Assembly: GCA_937900185.1 (NCBI GenBank)
Contig: CALCCW010000078.1
Coordinates: 1-14,071, forward strand
Source of the DNA: QQUK01 sp913009765
Lineage (GTDB): Bacteria > Zixibacteria > MSB-5A5 > GN15 > FEB-12
Length of the DNA: 14,071 nucleotides
Direction of reading: 5' to 3'
Below, in pieces: positions 12,292 to 14,071 of this stretch; the stretch's first letter is position 1, and every line of letters begins with the position of its first letter. The notes beneath the pieces were generated by a model. The model made no database searches and was not told the origin of the DNA. It saw only the letters and a program-made list of their open reading frames with translations. The translations under genes were made by a program, and so were the position numbers.

Positions 12292-13773
12292 CTCTTTCCT
12301 CAACATACACAACTTCTCAATAATTACGATTTCTGCATACGTATCTTGTTTACAGTATTCTTCTAAAGCTATGCGAACTTCAGCTTTTTCTTCATTGCTT
12401 ATATCAGCATCATAGGTTACTCTTTCAAATTCTCTACTAGCTTCTGTTCCCTCTCTGATCTTCAAATCATCATACGAGATATTGCTTAACACAGGAAGAA
12501 CATATTTAATGGAAGCTGACCCTTTTTGTGAAGGGTTATAATAGTCAAAATTCCTAAAAGGCACTAACAAATCTTTGATTCTTGGTAAGATATTATTTTC
12601 ATACCACTCTTTATATTCAGGAAGGACTTCACTACATTCTTTGAATACTCCTTTTTCAAAAGATGCGTTGTAGACGATTATGTCGCCATTCTCTTCCAAA
12701 GATTCTTTAAGTAATTTCATGAATGTCGGACGTAGATCATCGGTGTTATCTGCCAAATAAGAAATGTGTTTAGGTTCAGAGCCTTTTTCCTCTTGAATAT
12801 GAAGAGAAAATTGAAATGGAATTCTTTGATATGGTTTCATTCCATCAAATTTCGGTATAGCAGGATTTATTGTTTCGAAATCAAGAAAATACAGAGGATA
12901 GTTCAAACCATTAAGAAATTGATTTAATTTCTCTTTGTTAATATGATTTTTCTCATTTAGAGAACAATCTTTTTGAATCTTCTGTATTGCTGTTAGTTTT
13001 GTATCTGTTGGTATATCTGAAATCTTCAATATATCGTTTTCAAATAATTCAAATGATTTTTTTCCACCTCGATACAAATCAAAAACATTTTCAGTTGGTA
13101 GGAAGTTCCAACACTTATCTTTAAGTGGGCATTCATATGGTTTGTTGCAATACGTTCCGATTTTTTGTTGAATCTCTTCTTGATTGTTTATCACATCGAA
13201 CATTTGATCAATCCTATCTTCTATTCCAATAATTCTCTCATCTATAAGATCAGTAATATCACTTTTCACAAATAAATTTTTAACATCAATTTCCCCATCT
13301 TTTACATATTGATTATTAATATGCATAAGAAAACAATTCCTGATTTTTAATCCTGCTGATTCTAAACAAAACCTTTGAAAGCTCACATCATCAATATTCT
13401 CATCTTTTACACTTGTTCCTGATTTTACTTCGATAATATTCCAACAATTATTCTCAACAGGCACAAGAATATCTACACTGGAAAAAATCTCTCCTTTTTG
13501 GAGTTTACCTTTAAATCCTGCTTCAAAAAGCACTTCTCTTTTTATTAGAAGTTCTTGAGTTTTATCGATATTTTCAATAAAATTGGTTGTAGGGATTTTT
13601 ATCCCTTTAGCAAATATCTCTGTAGCCAATTCACCAATAAGTGTACCTTGCTTGAATTTATGTTTGGTTGATTTATCAATTTTAGGTAATTGTTCTTTTG
13701 CTTTGATTGAAATCCAAAGCAATTTTGAACATTGAAATCCCAATAAATATTTAGATTTAGTAAGTAAAAGCAT
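12265..13773 (-). CDS. Cas4-like Fe-S PD-(D/E)XK nuclease fused to a DEDDy exonuclease domain (DUF2779 family)
   Basis: A 502-residue protein counted from ATG 13773; a TTG at 13791 would add six residues, but the ATG form, beginning MLLLTKSKYLLGFQC, looks like the natural family start, with GGGAG about 11 nt upstream. N-terminal half: a RecB/Cas4-type nuclease with D101 (SSVDILVP) and E115-x-K117 (IIEVKSG). Four cysteines, C15 and C209/C215/C221 (YCNKPYECPLKDKC), are placed like the Cas4 iron-sulfur ligands. C-terminal half: an RNase-H-fold exonuclease with D298/E300 (FLDFETI), VYNASFEKGVF (367-377), and Y473/D477 (YCKQDT), a DEDDy set; this region corresponds to DUF2779. It likely acts on nucleic acid in the cytosol. 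No cas1/cas2 or repeat array is present, so it is not CRISPR adaptation. It stands alone and converges on the small frameshifted gene. Confidence 0.85.
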   Translation of the reverse strand: MLLLTKSKYLLGFQCSKLLWISIKAKEQLPKIDKSTKHKFKQGTLIGELATEIFAKGIKIPTTNFIENIDKTQELLIKREVLFEAGFKGKLQKGEIFSSVDILVPVENNCWNIIEVKSGTSVKDENIDDVSFQRFCLESAGLKIRNCFLMHINNQYVKDGEIDVKNLFVKSDITDLIDERIIGIEDRIDQMFDVINNQEEIQQKIGTYCNKPYECPLKDKCWNFLPTENVFDLYRGGKKSFELFENDILKISDIPTDTKLTAIQKIQKDCSLNEKNHINKEKLNQFLNGLNYPLYFLDFETINPAIPKFDGMKPYQRIPFQFSLHIQEEKGSEPKHISYLADNTDDLRPTFMKLLKESLEENGDIIVYNASFEKGVFKECSEVLPEYKEWYENNILPRIKDLLVPFRNFDYYNPSQKGSASIKYVLPVLSNISYDDLKIREGTEASREFERVTYDADISNEEKAEVRIALEEYCKQDTYAEIVIIEKLCMLRKELKVKDSKE

Positions 13774-13890
13774 TTTAGGATAATCTCCCAATTTATTTAA
13801 AAGAGTGTTACATCCAATCTATTATTTTTAATATAACATATTCCTTAACGCTTCGTAAATAGTTTTTTCAAAAATGCTGTAAATTATTTA

Positions 13891-13909
13891 AGCATCTATC
13901 GAAGATGCT
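13891..13909. repeat. Short perfect hairpin AGCATCT/AGATGCT
   Basis: A 7-bp stem (13891-13897 with 13903-13909) around loop ATCGA lies upstream of the nuclease gene and just before the adapter sequence. It could be a weak terminator of an unseen neighbour. The T runs on both sides are poor. Confidence 0.35.
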
Positions 13910-13921
13910 GAAAAATTTGCT

Positions 13922-13987
13922 AGATCGGAAGAGCACACGTCTGAACTCCAGTCACACTGATATATCTCGTATGCCGTCTTCTGCTTG
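13922..13987 (+). other. Illumina TruSeq-type indexed adapter (sequencing contamination)
   Basis: The sequence from AGATCGGAAGAGC through GTATGCCGTCTTCTGCTTG is the standard indexed read-1 adapter, with ACTGAT in the index position. It is not genomic. The contig was extended by adapter read-through. Confidence 0.98.
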
Positions 13988-14071
13988 AAAAAAAAAAATA
14001 ATATTTTAATCTTCCACTCCTTCCTTCCTTTTCATCTCCATTACATTCCTTTTTCTTCCCCTCTCTCACGT
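13988..14071 (+). other. Poly-A and pyrimidine-rich post-adapter junk
   Basis: Eleven A follow the adapter end directly, then a C/T-rich low-complexity string. This is what base callers give when reading beyond the end of the adapter-ligated fragment. It should not be interpreted biologically. Confidence 0.92.

Noticed and set aside
12054..12415. Other short open frames around the 3' end of the nuclease gene
   Set aside because: They are antisense or out-of-frame readings of the frameshifted small gene and of the nuclease gene, without start signals.
12265..13773. CRISPR-Cas adaptation module because of the Cas4-like nuclease
   Set aside because: No cas1, cas2 or effector gene and no repeat-spacer array anywhere in the window; the C-terminal DEDDy domain points to the DUF2779 family.

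Overview
The window is AT-rich bacterial DNA coding on both strands. Several genes have clear Shine-Dalgarno sites (AGGAGG, AAGGAG, AAGGTGG), and one outer-surface-type lipoprotein is stitched from adhesion-like domains. The look is that of an environmental bacterium of the broad Bacteroidota/Ignavibacteria/Cloacimonadota type, but nothing here fixes the taxon. The right end is not biological: from about 13922 the sequence is an Illumina TruSeq-type indexed adapter, then poly-A and low-quality bases, so the genome part ends near 13921.

Layout from left to right. (1) 114-2925, minus strand: a compact tyrosine recombinase whose 3' end overlaps by 68 bp a large multidomain lipoprotein, closed by a strong terminator. 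The 5' end of the recombinase gene carries one arm of a perfect 19-bp inverted repeat. The other arm lies about 300 bp upstream at the end of a small plus-strand reading frame with the same peptide in the same frame. Flipping the segment between the arms would give the recombinase a new N-terminus and point a promoter-like sequence at recombinase and lipoprotein, so this looks like a phase-variation switch, at present in the apparently OFF orientation. (2) 3437-5709, plus strand: a tiny two-helix membrane protein, a B12-binding radical SAM enzyme and an NHLP-leader peptide precursor with a GG cleavage site and a 19-residue hydrophobic core. This is a minimal proteusin-like RiPP locus with no exporter or peptidase in view. 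(3) 5841-7547, minus strand: a small membrane protein and an exported SH3 plus metallo-beta-lactamase-fold protein of the ComEC-tail type. (4) 7548-8597: gene debris on both strands. (5) 8598-11890, plus strand: an overlapping SIR2-HerA pair, matching the known two-gene anti-phage system (also called Nezha), with a third tightly coupled gene encoding a free-standing KTSC domain. (6) 12117-12291: a small gene with an excellent ribosome binding site whose frame breaks at TTT-TGA-C. (7) 12265-13773, minus strand: a fusion of a Cas4-like iron-sulfur PD-(D/E)XK nuclease with a DEDDy exonuclease (DUF2779).

Regions 3 to 5 lie between two diverged copies of a roughly 65-bp intergenic element (5739-5803 and 11926-11990), so the MBL/SIR2/HerA/KTSC block may be an inserted defence cassette. 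The most interesting items are the possible self-inverting recombinase/lipoprotein switch, the compact RiPP locus, and the KTSC gene as a candidate third part of SIR2-HerA.
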